A stretch of 64,000 nucleotides of DNA, taken from Streptomyces sp. I05A-00742. Its GTDB lineage: Bacteria > Actinomycetota > Actinomycetes > Streptomycetales > Streptomycetaceae. The notes beneath the pieces were generated by a model. That model searched no databases. It was not told the DNA's origin and saw nothing but the letters and a program-made list of their open reading frames with translations. Within the stretch, counting starts at the first letter, position 1; each line of letters opens with the position of its first letter. Shown here piece by piece: positions 48,943 through 58,434 of the stretch. The stretch covers positions 109,051-173,050 of the forward strand of contig NZ_JABETO010000004.1 of the NCBI RefSeq assembly GCF_013055795.1, read 5' to 3'. Made by a program: the position numbers and the translations under genes.

Positions 48943-51900
48943 GCGGCCGTCCCCGTGGAGCTGGTGGGTCCGGTGGTGCCGGGGACGTCCTCGGCGAGCA
49001 GCAGGCCCAGTTCCTCCCGCGTGGGTGCCTCGCAGGGGGCGAGGCGGGCGGCCTGGCGTTCGACCATGGCCTCCAGGAGGGTGCGGGCGTCCCGGGCGTT
49101 CGCCGCGTCGCCGCGCCGCTGCCGCCGCTCGAAGCGCTCGGTGAGCAGCGGGCCGACGTCCGGCGCGAGGCGGTAGGCGTGCCGCCGGGCCTGGAGCCGG
49201 ACGATGTCGGTGAGTTCGGCGGGCTGGTACGCGCCGAACTCCAGGGTGCGCGAGAAGCGGGAGCGCAGACCGGGGTTGGACTCCAGGAAGGCGCTCATCT
49301 CCTCGGTGTAGCCCGCCGCGATGACCACGACGTCGTCGCGGTGGTCCTCCATCAGCTTGGTGAGGACGTCGATCGCCTCCTGCCCGAAGTCGGACCCGGC
49401 GCCGAAGCGGCGCGCCAGGCTGTACGCCTCGTCGATGAACAGCACGCCCCCGCGGGCCCGTTCGAAGGCCTTCCGGGTCTTCTGGGCGGTGTGGCCGAGG
49501 TATTCGCCGACGAGGTCGCCGCGGGCCACTTCGACCAGGTGCCCCTTCTTGAGCGCCCCGAGCGCGGCGAGGATCCGGCCGTACAGCCGGGCGACGCTGG
49601 TCTTGCCGGTGCCGGGCGGGCCGGAGAAGACGAGGTGGTGGGCCATGGGCGGGGCGGGGAGCCCGGCGTCGGCGCGCCTGCGGGCGAGCCGGAGGAGGTC
49701 GGTCTGCACGGTGACCTGCCGTTTGGCGGCCTCCAGGCCGATCATGCTCTGCAGTTCGGCGAGCGGCCCGGCCTCCGGCTGCCGGGCGTCCTCGGCGGTG
49801 CTTCCGGTGCGGACGTTCTCCATGACCACGCGGTCGTTCCCGACGACGGCCTCCCCCTGGTAGCCGGTCACCTCGCAGTCCTCGAACCGCCCGAACACCG
49901 AGGCGTCGACGCGTATGCCGTCCTCGCCGCCGCCCCGCAGCACCGCGCGGGAGACGGTGAGGCTGCTGCTGCCCCGGCCCAGGACCCCGCAGCCGCGGGA
50001 GGCGGAGACCGTCAGCCGGTCGGCCACCAGGCCGGCGTTGTCGACGGTCAGCACCCCCGCCTCGCCGGGCTCGGTCACGGTGCACTCGCGGGCCGTCAGA
50101 TGGCTGTCGCCGCGGCAGTTGAAGCCGAAGAGGTGGGCGCGTTCGACGGTGGCACGCTCCGCGGTCACGCGCGCGCCGCCCTCCAGGGCGATGCCCGAGT
50201 TGGTCATGTCGCTGATCGTGGCGTCGGCGAGTTCGACGACGACGCCGGTGCCCCGGGCGAGCAGGCCGCTGTTGCCCCCCTCCAGGCGGACGCCGTCCAG
50301 CCGCGCGGTCGACTCGTCGCGGACCAGCACGGCGTTCACGGCCTGTCCCCGTACCTCCAGGCCGCTGAAGGTGGCACGGGCCTCCCGGACCACGACGCCG
50401 TTCCTGCCGTTCTCGATCCGGCAGTCGCGGACCGTGGGGGCGGCACCGGTGGCGACGGCCAGGCCGGTCTCCGCGGCGGCCTCGACATGACAGCCCGTCA
50501 GCCGGCCGAGGCCCTGTTCCGACACGGTGATCCCGGTGCCGAGGCAGTTCTCGAACCGGCAGCCCTTGACCTCCGGATCGGCTCCCCGGGCGATGTACAG
50601 GCCGTCCTTGGCCCCGTGGACGGTGGTGTCGTGAAGGGTGCCGCGGCCCTGGTCGTGGAAGGCGACCCCCGTCTCGTGGGCCTCGCGCACCCGGCAGCGG
50701 ACCACGTCGGCCTCGGCGTGGTCGCCGACGGCGACGGACGCCTTCCCGGTCCCGCGCAGTTCGCACTCCTCCAGGCGGGCCGTCGCGCCGCCCGTCAGCC
50801 GGATGCCGTGGCCGCGGCTGCCGTCCACGGTGCAGCCCGTGATCCCGGCACGGGCGCCGTCAGTCAGGAGGACCGCGTCCCCCTTGGCGGCCAGGAACCG
50901 GCTGTCCTTCAACGTGCCGCGCGCCCCGGCCAGTTCGGTGCGCCCGACCCGCACCTCGCACTCCTCCAGGGTCACCTCCGCGCCGCGCAGCGCCCGTACG
51001 GCGTACTCCCCCAGCCCCTCGACCACACAACGGCGCATCTCCAGACGGCCGTTGACGCGCACGGCGGCCGAGGACCGGTTGACGATCCGCAGCGCGCCGA
51101 GCGTGACGTGGCCGGCGCAGTCGACGGTCACCTGGTCCGGCACCTCGATCACCACCGTGTCCGGTCCGCGCGCCGCGCACAGCTCGACCGTCCCGGCGAG
51201 CGCGAGGGCCTCCTCGTAGCGGCCCGGCTCGATCAGCACCCGCAGGGGCCGCCCGGCGGGTGCCGCCCGCAGGGCCGACGCGATGGTGCGGTGGTCCGCG
51301 TCGCCCTCGGGCGAGACCCGCAGGGTCAGGGGCGCGCCCGTCGCGGCCGGTGCCGTCGGCACCGTCGGGGTGCCGGACGTCACCCCCGGCGCGTCCGTCC
51401 CGTCCGGCCCGTCGTATCCGGCCGCGGCGAGCGCGTCGGTCAGCTGCGCGGGGAACACGGCGAGCCCGTGCCGGTGCATGCGGTGCCGGGTGGCCACGGG
51501 TACGAGCTCCACGGTGCGCTGCGTCCTGCGGTAGGCGAGGGGCAGGTGGGGCAGCCGGGGCGGGGGCTCGGCGCCGGACGCGAGCCGGACGAGGACCACC
51601 GTCGCCCGCGGTTCGCCCGAGACATGGGCCACTCCGACCTTCGCGCTCTCCACGTCCGCGCGCGGCAGGACGCATTCCGCCCCGCCCACACCCAGCCGCA
51701 GGACGTGCCGTTCCACCTGGAGCCGGCAGGGCCGCGACAGCCATGTGATCAGCCATGAGCTCACGGCCATGGTCAGGACCGTTCCACCCCCCATGCCCCC
51801 GAGCACCGGGACGAGGCCGGTGTCACGGCCCACCGCCCACACCAGGAGGGCGACGGGCACCGCCACGACGAGCAGCGACCGCAGGTGCAGCAGGACCACC

Positions 51901-52544
51901 GCCGGCCAGGGCAGCACGTCGCCGGTCAGGGTCACCGCGCCCGTCCGGTCGGCGGGAAGCCGGTCCGCGCCGTGCCAACGTCCGTGCGCGTGGCGGGAGA
52001 TGAGCTCGTCGAGACGGGCGGTCGGCAGGTTCAGCGGCCGGAGGTCGAAGACGACGCCCTGCCGGCGGGCCGACCACCGGGGCGAACCCCTGCGTCCGGT
52101 CACCGGCGGCCGGACCCCCGGACGCGTCCGGACGAGGAGCAGCCCCTCGACACCCGACCCCGTCACGGCGGGTCCGGCCCGCGGGACCGGCACCACGCAC
52201 AGCGCCTCCACCGCGTCCCAGGGCAGCAGCACCCGCCGCGCCCCGCCCCGCAGTTCGAGCCCCTCCGGCGCCACCTCCAGCGCGACCGCCGCCACCAGCC
52301 GCCACAGCAGCTGCCCGACGGCCACCACCCACACGGCCACGACCGTGACGGCGTACGCCCGCCACACCGGCGTACCGGACGCATAGGTGTCCGCCGCCAG
52401 CTGCCCTCCGGCCACTGATCCGCCGGCCGAGAGCAACAGAAGGCACACGTTCCGGACCCGGTCCCCGACCGCCCGCCCCACCCGCACTCTGCCAACCGCC
52501 GCCCCACCCGCACCACGGGTCCCCGAACCCACCGTCTGCACCAT
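48939..52544 (-). CDS. Membrane-anchored beta-helix/AAA+ (CbxX-type) protein
   Basis: The 1201-residue product (ATG 52544 chosen for the GGGGGAG in front; ATG 52592 would add 16 residues) begins with hydrophobic segments (about residues 25-95 and 215-265) alternating with PH-like beta stretches (LELRGGARRVLLPWDAVEAL). Residues about 400-930 form a long right-handed parallel beta-helix with pectate-lyase-like turns (repeated GxGIxVxx and CxVxGxx). Residues about 940-1195 are a CbxX/CfqX-type AAA+ ATPase with Walker A GPPGTGKT (Lys981) and Walker B GGVLFIDEAYSL, then ARG-finger-like RSRFSR. The fold combination and the overlap with the CHAT gene suggest a two-component sensing/effector system. 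Confidence 0.85.
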   Translation of the reverse strand: MVQTVGSGTRGAGGAAVGRVRVGRAVGDRVRNVCLLLLSAGGSVAGGQLAADTYASGTPVWRAYAVTVVAVWVVAVGQLLWRLVAAVALEVAPEGLELRGGARRVLLPWDAVEALCVVPVPRAGPAVTGSGVEGLLLVRTRPGVRPPVTGRRGSPRWSARRQGVVFDLRPLNLPTARLDELISRHAHGRWHGADRLPADRTGAVTLTGDVLPWPAVVLLHLRSLLVVAVPVALLVWAVGRDTGLVPVLGGMGGGTVLTMAVSSWLITWLSRPCRLQVERHVLRLGVGGAECVLPRADVESAKVGVAHVSGEPRATVVLVRLASGAEPPPRLPHLPLAYRRTQRTVELVPVATRHRMHRHGLAVFPAQLTDALAAAGYDGPDGTDAPGVTSGTPTVPTAPAATGAPLTLRVSPEGDADHRTIASALRAAPAGRPLRVLIEPGRYEEALALAGTVELCAARGPDTVVIEVPDQVTVDCAGHVTLGALRIVNRSSAAVRVNGRLEMRRCVVEGLGEYAVRALRGAEVTLEECEVRVGRTELAGARGTLKDSRFLAAKGDAVLLTDGARAGITGCTVDGSRGHGIRLTGGATARLEECELRGTGKASVAVGDHAEADVVRCRVREAHETGVAFHDQGRGTLHDTTVHGAKDGLYIARGADPEVKGCRFENCLGTGITVSEQGLGRLTGCHVEAAAETGLAVATGAAPTVRDCRIENGRNGVVVREARATFSGLEVRGQAVNAVLVRDESTARLDGVRLEGGNSGLLARGTGVVVELADATISDMTNSGIALEGGARVTAERATVERAHLFGFNCRGDSHLTARECTVTEPGEAGVLTVDNAGLVADRLTVSASRGCGVLGRGSSSLTVSRAVLRGGGEDGIRVDASVFGRFEDCEVTGYQGEAVVGNDRVVMENVRTGSTAEDARQPEAGPLAELQSMIGLEAAKRQVTVQTDLLRLARRRADAGLPAPPMAHHLVFSGPPGTGKTSVARLYGRILAALGALKKGHLVEVARGDLVGEYLGHTAQKTRKAFERARGGVLFIDEAYSLARRFGAGSDFGQEAIDVLTKLMEDHRDDVVVIAAGYTEEMSAFLESNPGLRSRFSRTLEFGAYQPAELTDIVRLQARRHAYRLAPDVGPLLTERFERRQRRGDAANARDARTLLEAMVERQAARLAPCEAPTREELGLLLAEDVPGTTGPTSSTGTAA

Positions 52545-52698
52545 CGCTCCCCCGTCGGCAAGTGCCGCCCGTGCCGTCGCACGCCCCGTCAATTGTGCGT
52601 GCGCCGGGGCGGAAACGCCACGGGCCTGGGCACGCGGACGGCGCGCGCGCCGGAGCGTCAGCGCCGCGGTCGACCGGGCTCGCGGCCGCGACGCCGCG

Positions 52699-53346
52699 TC
52701 AGGACGCGAGGGGCAAGGCGTACTCCACCGCCCGCCGCTCCGTGGGGACGAAGCCCAGGGCGCGGAAGGCGCCGGTGAGCGAGTCGTCGTCGGGGGCGGC
52801 GTATGCCTCGGCGGTGCGGAGGCCGGGGTGGGTTGCGGGGAGGCCGGACAGGGCGGCGGAGAGCAGGGGGATCAGCTGCTCCGGGGTGCCCTCCTCGGCG
52901 CGGTCGTGGGACAGGACGGCCCGGTCTCCGTCGATCTCGACCTCGAAGTGGGCGCCTTGCGGGGCGGGTTCCGGGGCGGCTTCCCGTCCCGCCCCGGCAT
53001 CGGCGTCGGAGAGGCCGAGCCGCCACCAGCGGTAGACCTCCTCTCCCCCGGTCAGCCCCAACTCCCGTGCGGTCGGGGAGACATCGCCGTCGGCTTCCTC
53101 GATCCATCGCAGGACGGTCCCGCCGCCCTCGCGCGCCACCTCGGCCGCCGCGCGCATCAGCGGCGCGACTCCCGAGGGACCGCCCTCGGACACGGCGACG
53201 AAGCGCAGCGCCGGATCGGGCGCCCCGAGATCGAGGACGACGACCTCCTCGCCCTCGCCGCCGAGGACGACGGCGACCGTCCTCTCGTCGGTCCAGTGAT
53301 CGGGCACGGCACTGGGGTCACGATGAATCCGCACATTGGTCGACAT
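52699..53346 (-). CDS. Hypothetical protein, GNAT-like appearance
   Basis: The 215-residue soluble product (ATG 53346) has two related-looking halves. The first includes EGEEVVVLDLGAPDPALRFV and ELGLTGGEEVYRWWRLGL; the second ends GAFRALGFVPTERRAVEYAL, which is how many GNAT enzymes end. Acetyl-CoA motif A is not clear in either half, so an acetyltransferase role is only a guess. An acidic linker (DADAGAGREAAPEPAPQGA) separates them. It is followed by a kinase-like gene transcribed in the same direction upstream. Confidence 0.6.
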   Translation of the reverse strand: MSTNVRIHRDPSAVPDHWTDERTVAVVLGGEGEEVVVLDLGAPDPALRFVAVSEGGPSGVAPLMRAAAEVAREGGGTVLRWIEEADGDVSPTARELGLTGGEEVYRWWRLGLSDADAGAGREAAPEPAPQGAHFEVEIDGDRAVLSHDRAEEGTPEQLIPLLSAALSGLPATHPGLRTAEAYAAPDDDSLTGAFRALGFVPTERRAVEYALPLAS

Positions 53347-53396
53347 AACCGCAAGTATGCCAGGGGCTTTACTTCCGCTTTGCCTGGCGGCGCGTC

Positions 53397-54179
53397 TCAG
53401 CCGTCGAGCAGCGCACGCGTCCACTCCTCCTCGCGCTCCTCGGTGTATTCGGCATCGGAGCGCCAGACGTCGCCGTGGCCCTCCGCCCAGTGCGTCGCCC
53501 AGGGCTGTTCGCCGAGGGCGGCCCGGTCCCGCAGAAAGTCGTGCATGGAGCGGGAGCGGCGGCCCAGCAGGGGGACGAGGCGGCGGCGTCCGTCCTCGTC
53601 GAGTCCGTAGGCGTCGACGAGGACGCGCAGGCGGTGGGCGGCGTCGGCGCGGCAGAGGGCGGGGTCGGCGGAGAGCGGGACGAAGCCGTGCGCGGCGTAG
53701 GCGAGGTCCCAGAGGCGGGTGCCGGGGGCGGCCGTGTCCCAGTCGATGAAGGCCCAGCGATCGTCGTCGCCGGTCACGAGGTTCCAGGGGCCGAGGTCGT
53801 GGTGGGCGATGATGTCGTGCCCGTCGGCGGGGACCAGCTCCCGCCAGCGGGCGTCGGGCGGCGGGGTGAAGTCCTGGACGGCGTCGTGGAATTCCCCGAC
53901 GATCCGCCCCACCCGGGCCAGCCGCCGTTCCGGTTCCATCAGGGCGAACCGGTCGGGCCAGACCACGTCGCCCGGTACGTAGGTCAGTACCTCCCGCCCC
54001 TGTTCGTCGATGCCGAGCGGGCGGGGCGCCGCGCGGAAGCCCACCGCGTGCAGGTGGGCGAGCAGGGCGTGGACCGCGGGGGTCCACGGTCCGGCGGGTC
54101 GTCGGACGGTGTCGCCGACGCGGACGACGCCTCCGCTGACGTTCCCGCCCGGCAGCGACAGCTCTTCCTCATGTGGCAT
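53397..54179 (-). CDS. Aminoglycoside phosphotransferase-family kinase
   Basis: The 260-residue product has the Brenner-type motif HHDLGPWNLV (HxDxxxxN, catalytic Asp) followed by AFIDWDTAAPG (the metal-binding Asp), the two hallmarks of the APH/choline-kinase superfamily. The N-terminal lobe is short (GGVVRVGDTVRRPAG) and lacks a clear Lys/Gly-loop, so ATP binding is less certain. Many such proteins in Streptomyces phosphorylate unknown small molecules; aminoglycoside resistance should not be assumed. Confidence 0.8.
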   Translation of the reverse strand: MPHEEELSLPGGNVSGGVVRVGDTVRRPAGPWTPAVHALLAHLHAVGFRAAPRPLGIDEQGREVLTYVPGDVVWPDRFALMEPERRLARVGRIVGEFHDAVQDFTPPPDARWRELVPADGHDIIAHHDLGPWNLVTGDDDRWAFIDWDTAAPGTRLWDLAYAAHGFVPLSADPALCRADAAHRLRVLVDAYGLDEDGRRRLVPLLGRRSRSMHDFLRDRAALGEQPWATHWAEGHGDVWRSDAEYTEEREEEWTRALLDG

Positions 54180-54390
54180 GCGGGCAGTCTCGCCGACCCG
54201 GAACGTGCCGACGGCGGCGGGGTCCCGGGCGGGCGTACACCCGTGCGGGGGAACGGCCGCCCGTCCACGGCCCGGACGCCGAGGTTTCGGCGCGGCACCG
54301 CCGGGTTACCCGTCCGGTCTGAGCAGCCGGTCCCGGCAGGGAGCAGTGCAGCGAGCGGCGCAGAGAACGGCGAAGGGAGTGCCCGCCCCG

Positions 54391-55356
54391 ATGACCGAGT
54401 ACGGCTATTTCCTGTCCTGCGAGGAACACTCCCCGGCGGACCTTGTCGAACAGGCCCGGATGGCCGAGGACGCCGGTTTCACCTCGCTGTGGATCTCGGA
54501 CCACTTCCATCCGTGGACCGGCGAGCAGGGGCAGAGCCCGTTCGTCTGGTCGGTGATCGGGGCGCTGGCACAGGCCGTCTCCCTGCCCGTCGAGACGGCC
54601 GTGACCTGTCCGACCGTGCGTATGCACCCGGTCGTCACCGCCCACGCGGCGGCGACCAGCGCCGTACTGCTGGGGCCGGGGCGGTTCCGGCTGGGCGTGG
54701 GCAGCGGGGAGGCGCTCAACGAGCACGTCCTGGGCGGCCCGTGGCCGCGGGCGGCGATCCGGCTGGAGATGCTGGAGGAGGCCGTCCGGGTGATGCGGCT
54801 GCTGTTCGAGGGCGGTCAGGTGAGCCACAGCGGCCGGCACTACACCGTGGAGAACGCCCGGCTCTACACCCTTCCGGACGAGCCCGTGCCCATCGACGTC
54901 TCGGCGTTCGGCCCGGCCGCCACGGACGTGGCGGGGCGGTGCGGCGACGGGCTGATCACCATGAGCCCGGACGCGGGGGCGGTCGCCCGCTTCCGGCGGG
55001 CCGGGGGCGAGGGCCTGCCGGTGCAGGGCGGTGTGAAGGTGTGCTGGGGTCCGGACCGGGACGAGGCGCTGCGGACCGCCCACCGGCTGTGGGCGGTGGA
55101 GCAGCTGCCCGGCGAGCTCAACCAGGTGCTGCCGACGCCCGCCCACTTCGAGCAGGCGGCGGAGCTGGTCACACCCGAACGGGTGGGCCGCGCGGTGACC
55201 TGCGGGAACGACCCGGAGGAGCACGCCGTCGCGCTACGGGCCTACGCGGAAGCGGGCTTCGACCGGGTCCATGTGAGCCAGATCGGCCCCGGCCGGCGCG
55301 GCTTCTTCGACTTCTACCGGACCGAGGTACTGCCCCGGCTCGCCGAGCGAACCTGA
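54391..55356 (+). CDS. F420-dependent luciferase-like oxidoreductase
   Basis: The 321-residue product begins MTEYGYFLSCEEHSPADLV and has LWISDHFHPWTGEQGQSPF, VGSGEALNEHVLGGPWP and CGDGLITMSPD, which are typical of the F420-dependent glucose-6-phosphate-dehydrogenase-like group (TIGR03557 style) of the luciferase-like monooxygenase fold. The start ATG 54391 follows GAAGGGAG. It uses coenzyme F420 to oxidise or reduce an unknown substrate. It is the first of three adjacent metabolic genes on the same strand. Confidence 0.85.
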   Translation: MTEYGYFLSCEEHSPADLVEQARMAEDAGFTSLWISDHFHPWTGEQGQSPFVWSVIGALAQAVSLPVETAVTCPTVRMHPVVTAHAAATSAVLLGPGRFRLGVGSGEALNEHVLGGPWPRAAIRLEMLEEAVRVMRLLFEGGQVSHSGRHYTVENARLYTLPDEPVPIDVSAFGPAATDVAGRCGDGLITMSPDAGAVARFRRAGGEGLPVQGGVKVCWGPDRDEALRTAHRLWAVEQLPGELNQVLPTPAHFEQAAELVTPERVGRAVTCGNDPEEHAVALRAYAEAGFDRVHVSQIGPGRRGFFDFYRTEVLPRLAERT

Positions 55357-55422
55357 ACGAACCGGAACGGACCGGAACAGACCTGAACGGGACCCGAGCG
55401 GACCTGGACAGAGAGGAACACA

Positions 55423-57222
55423 GTGGCTGAGAAGGTCTCCGACCACATCCTGGCCCGGCTGCGCGAGTGGGGCGTGGAGCGGGTCTTCGGCTATCCCGGC
55501 GACGGGATCAACGGGCTGATGGCCGCCTGGGAGCGCGCGGGCGACCGGCCGCGCTTCATCCAGGCGCGGCACGAGGAGATGGCGGCGTTCGAGGCCGTCG
55601 GGTACGCGAAGTTCGGGGGCCGGCTCGGCGTGTGCGTCGCCACCTCGGGCCCGGGCGCCATCCACCTGCTCAACGGTCTCTACGACGCCAAGCTCGACCA
55701 CGTCCCCGTCCTCGCGATCGTGGGCCAGACCGCCAGGACCGCCATGGGCGGCGCGTACCAGCAGGAGGTGGACCTGCACGCGCTGTTCAAGGACGTCGCC
55801 TCGGACTTCGTGGAGACCGTCACCGTCCCGGAGCAGCTGCCCAACGTCCTCGACCGGGCCGTGCGCACGGCGCTGTCCCGGCGCGCCCCCACGGCCGTCA
55901 TCGTCCACGCCGACGTCCAGGAGCTGCCGTACAGCCCCCCGGGCCACGCGTTCAAGATGGTCCCGTCCAGCCTCGACCACAGCGGCTGGCAGTCGGTGCC
56001 CTCGGACGAGGCGCTGGAACGGGCGGCGGAGGTGCTCAACTCCGGTCACCGGACGGCGGTGCTGGTCGGCCAGGGGGCGGCCGGGGCCCGTGCCGAGGTG
56101 GAGCAGGTCGCCGATCTGCTGGGGGCCGGCGTCGCCAAGGCGCTGCTGGGGATGGACGTGCTCAGCGACGAACTGCCGTACGTCACCGGCTCGATCGGGC
56201 TGCTGGGCACCCGGCCGTCCTACGAGCTGATGCGCGACTGCGACACCCTGCTGACCGTCGGTTCGAACTTCCCCTACTCGCAGTTCCTCCCGGAGTTCGG
56301 CTCCGCGCGCGCCGTCCAGATCGAGATCGATCCGCGGATGGCCGGCCTGCGCTACCCGTACGAGGTCAACCTCATCGGTGACGCGCGCGCCACCCTCCAG
56401 CGGCTCATCCCCCTCCTGCGGCGCAGCACCGACCGTGACTGGCAGCAGAAGGTGGAGGGCGACGTGACCCGCTGGAAGGAGGTGATGGAGCGGCGCGCCG
56501 CGGTGTCCGCCGATCCCGTCAACCCGGAGCACGTGGCGCGGGCGCTGTCCCCGCTGCTGCCCGACGACGCGATCGTCACCTGCGACTCCGGCTCGGTGGC
56601 CAACTGGTACGCGCGGCACATCGCGATGCGGCCGCCGATGCGCGGTTCGCTCTCCGGCACCCTGGCCACCATGGGCAGCGGCGTGCCGTACGCGATCGGC
56701 GCCAAGTTCGCCCATCCGGAGCGGCCGGTGGTGGCGCTCGTGGGGGACGGGGCGATGCAGATGAACGGGCTGGCCGAGCTGATCACGATCGCCAAGTACC
56801 GCCTGGAGTGGGAGGATCCGCGCCTGGTGGTCGGGGTCTGGAACAACCACGACCTCAACCAGGTCACCTGGGAGATGCGCGCCATGAGCGGCTCGCCGCA
56901 GTTCCTGCCCTCGCAGCAGCTGCCGGACGTCCCGTACGCGGAGTTCGCCCGCTCGATCGGCTTCACCGGCATCCGGGTGGAGAAGCCCGAGGACGTCGGG
57001 CCCGCGTGGGAAGAGGCGCTGGCCGCGCGGGGGCCCGCGCTGGTGGAGTTCGTGACGGACCCGGCGGTGCCGCCGATCCCGCCGCACGCGGACTGGGACC
57101 AGATCGAGTCGACCGCCAAGTCCATCCTCAAGGGCGACTCCGACCGGGCCGGGATGGTGCGGCAGGGGATCAAGGCGAAGGTCCAGGAGTTCCTGCCGCA
57201 CCGGCACAAGAAGGGGTCCTGA
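55423..57222 (+). CDS. Thiamine-pyrophosphate enzyme, pyruvate-oxidase-like
   Basis: The 599-residue protein (GTG 55423, GAGAGGA upstream) has the three-domain layout of POX/acetolactate-type enzymes: FGYPGDGINGLMAAWERAGD and FIQARHEEMAAFEAVGYAKF with the cofactor-activating Glu near residue 49, the middle GQGAAGARAEVEQVADLLGA domain, and the TPP/metal motif LVGDGAMQMNGLAELITIAK ... VWNNHDLNQ in the C-terminal part. It decarboxylates 2-oxo acids; the product class (acetyl-phosphate, acetate or acyloin) cannot be told. The next gene is an enolase-superfamily enzyme, suggesting a sugar-acid pathway. Confidence 0.85.
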   Translation: MAEKVSDHILARLREWGVERVFGYPGDGINGLMAAWERAGDRPRFIQARHEEMAAFEAVGYAKFGGRLGVCVATSGPGAIHLLNGLYDAKLDHVPVLAIVGQTARTAMGGAYQQEVDLHALFKDVASDFVETVTVPEQLPNVLDRAVRTALSRRAPTAVIVHADVQELPYSPPGHAFKMVPSSLDHSGWQSVPSDEALERAAEVLNSGHRTAVLVGQGAAGARAEVEQVADLLGAGVAKALLGMDVLSDELPYVTGSIGLLGTRPSYELMRDCDTLLTVGSNFPYSQFLPEFGSARAVQIEIDPRMAGLRYPYEVNLIGDARATLQRLIPLLRRSTDRDWQQKVEGDVTRWKEVMERRAAVSADPVNPEHVARALSPLLPDDAIVTCDSGSVANWYARHIAMRPPMRGSLSGTLATMGSGVPYAIGAKFAHPERPVVALVGDGAMQMNGLAELITIAKYRLEWEDPRLVVGVWNNHDLNQVTWEMRAMSGSPQFLPSQQLPDVPYAEFARSIGFTGIRVEKPEDVGPAWEEALAARGPALVEFVTDPAVPPIPPHADWDQIESTAKSILKGDSDRAGMVRQGIKAKVQEFLPHRHKKGS

Positions 57223-57226
57223 CCGC

Positions 57227-57302
57227 GCCATGAGGACCGGAACGCCGTGAGGACCGACCCCGTGAGGACCGTGCCATGAGGACCGCGCCATGAGGACCGA
57301 CG
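57227..57302 (+). repeat. Repeated start-like motif upstream of the enolase gene
   Basis: The motif (A/G)TGAGGACCG is repeated at 57230, 57247, 57262, 57276 and 57290, with spacing 14-17 bases. The last copy is the gene start. The copies are in different frames, so only the last is taken as the start. Confidence 0.7.
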
Positions 57303-58393
57303 TCAGGATCGACGGGCTGGACGTCGCGGCGTTCACCGTCCCGACCGAGGGCCCCGAGGCCGACGGGACGCTCGCCTGGGACGCCACCACCGTCGTGGTG
57401 GTGGAGGCGCACTGCGACGGGGTGACGGGCACCGGCTGGACGTACGCCCCCGCGGAGGCCGGCGCGGCCGTCACCGGGCTGCTGGCCGGGCTGGTCACGG
57501 GCCGCAGCGCCCTGGACGTCGCCGGGGCCAACGAGGCGATGGTCCGGGCCGTGCGCGACGCGGGACGGCAGGGGCTGCTGGGCTGCGCGGTGTCGGCGGT
57601 GGACATCGCCCTGTGGGACCTCAAGGCCCGGCTGCTGGACCTGCCGCTGCTGCGGCTGGTCGGCGCGGTCACGGAGGAGGTGCCGGTCTACGGGTCGGGC
57701 GGCTTCACCACGTACCACGACACGCACCTGGCCGCGCAGCTCACCAGCTGGGTCCACGGCCACGGGATCGACCGGGTCAAGATCAAGATCGGGGAGGACT
57801 GGGGCCGGGCCGTCCACCGCGACCTCGACCGCGTACGCCACGCACGGGACACCATCGGCCCGGAGGCCGCCCTGTACGTGGACGCCAACGGCGCCTACAC
57901 CCGCAAGCAGGCGGTGCGCGTCGGGGAGGTGCTGGCCGAACTGGGCGTGGCCTGGTTCGAGGAACCGGTGCCCTCCGACGACCTGGAGGGGCTGGGGATC
58001 GTCCGCGACCAGTGCCGCTGTGATGTGGCGGCCGGTGAATACGGCTACGACCCGGCGTACTTCGGCCGGCTGGCCCGGGTGGTCGACTGCCTCCAGGCGG
58101 ACGCCACCCGGTGCGGCGGGCTGACGGGCTGGCTGCGGGCGGCGGCCGTCGCCCAGGCGCACGGACTGGAGATCTCGGCGCACTGCGCGCCCCACGCGCA
58201 CGCCCATGTGGCGGCGTGCGTCCCCAACCTGCGGCACGTGGAGTGGTTCCACGACCACGTCCGCATCGAGTCGGCGCTGTTCTCGGGCGCCCTCGATCCC
58301 TCCGGAGGAACGATTCGCCCGGGAGCGGACGACGCACCGGGCCACGGGATGGGCTTCCGCCGGGCGGAGGCGAGCCCGTACCGCGTCCTCTGA
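57290..58393 (+). CDS. Enolase-superfamily enzyme (mandelate racemase/muconate lactonizing type)
   Basis: The 367-residue product has an N-terminal capping domain (AVSAVDIALWDLKARLLDLP) and a barrel with RVKIKIGEDWG (Lys pair of the KxK motif), LYVDANGAYT (metal Asp), VAWFEEPVPSDD (metal Glu), AAGEYGY (metal Glu) and HCAPHAHAH (candidate catalytic His). This is the usual set of the superfamily, which abstracts a proton next to a carboxylate to racemise or dehydrate a sugar acid. The exact substrate is unknown. It directly follows the TPP enzyme. Confidence 0.85.
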   Translation: MRTDVRIDGLDVAAFTVPTEGPEADGTLAWDATTVVVVEAHCDGVTGTGWTYAPAEAGAAVTGLLAGLVTGRSALDVAGANEAMVRAVRDAGRQGLLGCAVSAVDIALWDLKARLLDLPLLRLVGAVTEEVPVYGSGGFTTYHDTHLAAQLTSWVHGHGIDRVKIKIGEDWGRAVHRDLDRVRHARDTIGPEAALYVDANGAYTRKQAVRVGEVLAELGVAWFEEPVPSDDLEGLGIVRDQCRCDVAAGEYGYDPAYFGRLARVVDCLQADATRCGGLTGWLRAAAVAQAHGLEISAHCAPHAHAHVAACVPNLRHVEWFHDHVRIESALFSGALDPSGGTIRPGADDAPGHGMGFRRAEASPYRVL

Positions 58394-58434
58394 ACCATCG
58401 CTCGCCACCACCCTCGCGGAAGGACCACGCGCGC

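Noticed and set aside
44836..49176. A 1446-residue plus-strand open frame
   Set aside because: It is the antisense shadow of the TPR-CHAT gene; its translation is low-complexity Gly/Arg/Val without motifs, whereas the minus strand shows conserved TPR and CHAT motifs.
53397..54179. Aminoglycoside resistance gene
   Set aside because: Only superfamily motifs are present; the short N-lobe and lack of specific signatures do not support resistance.
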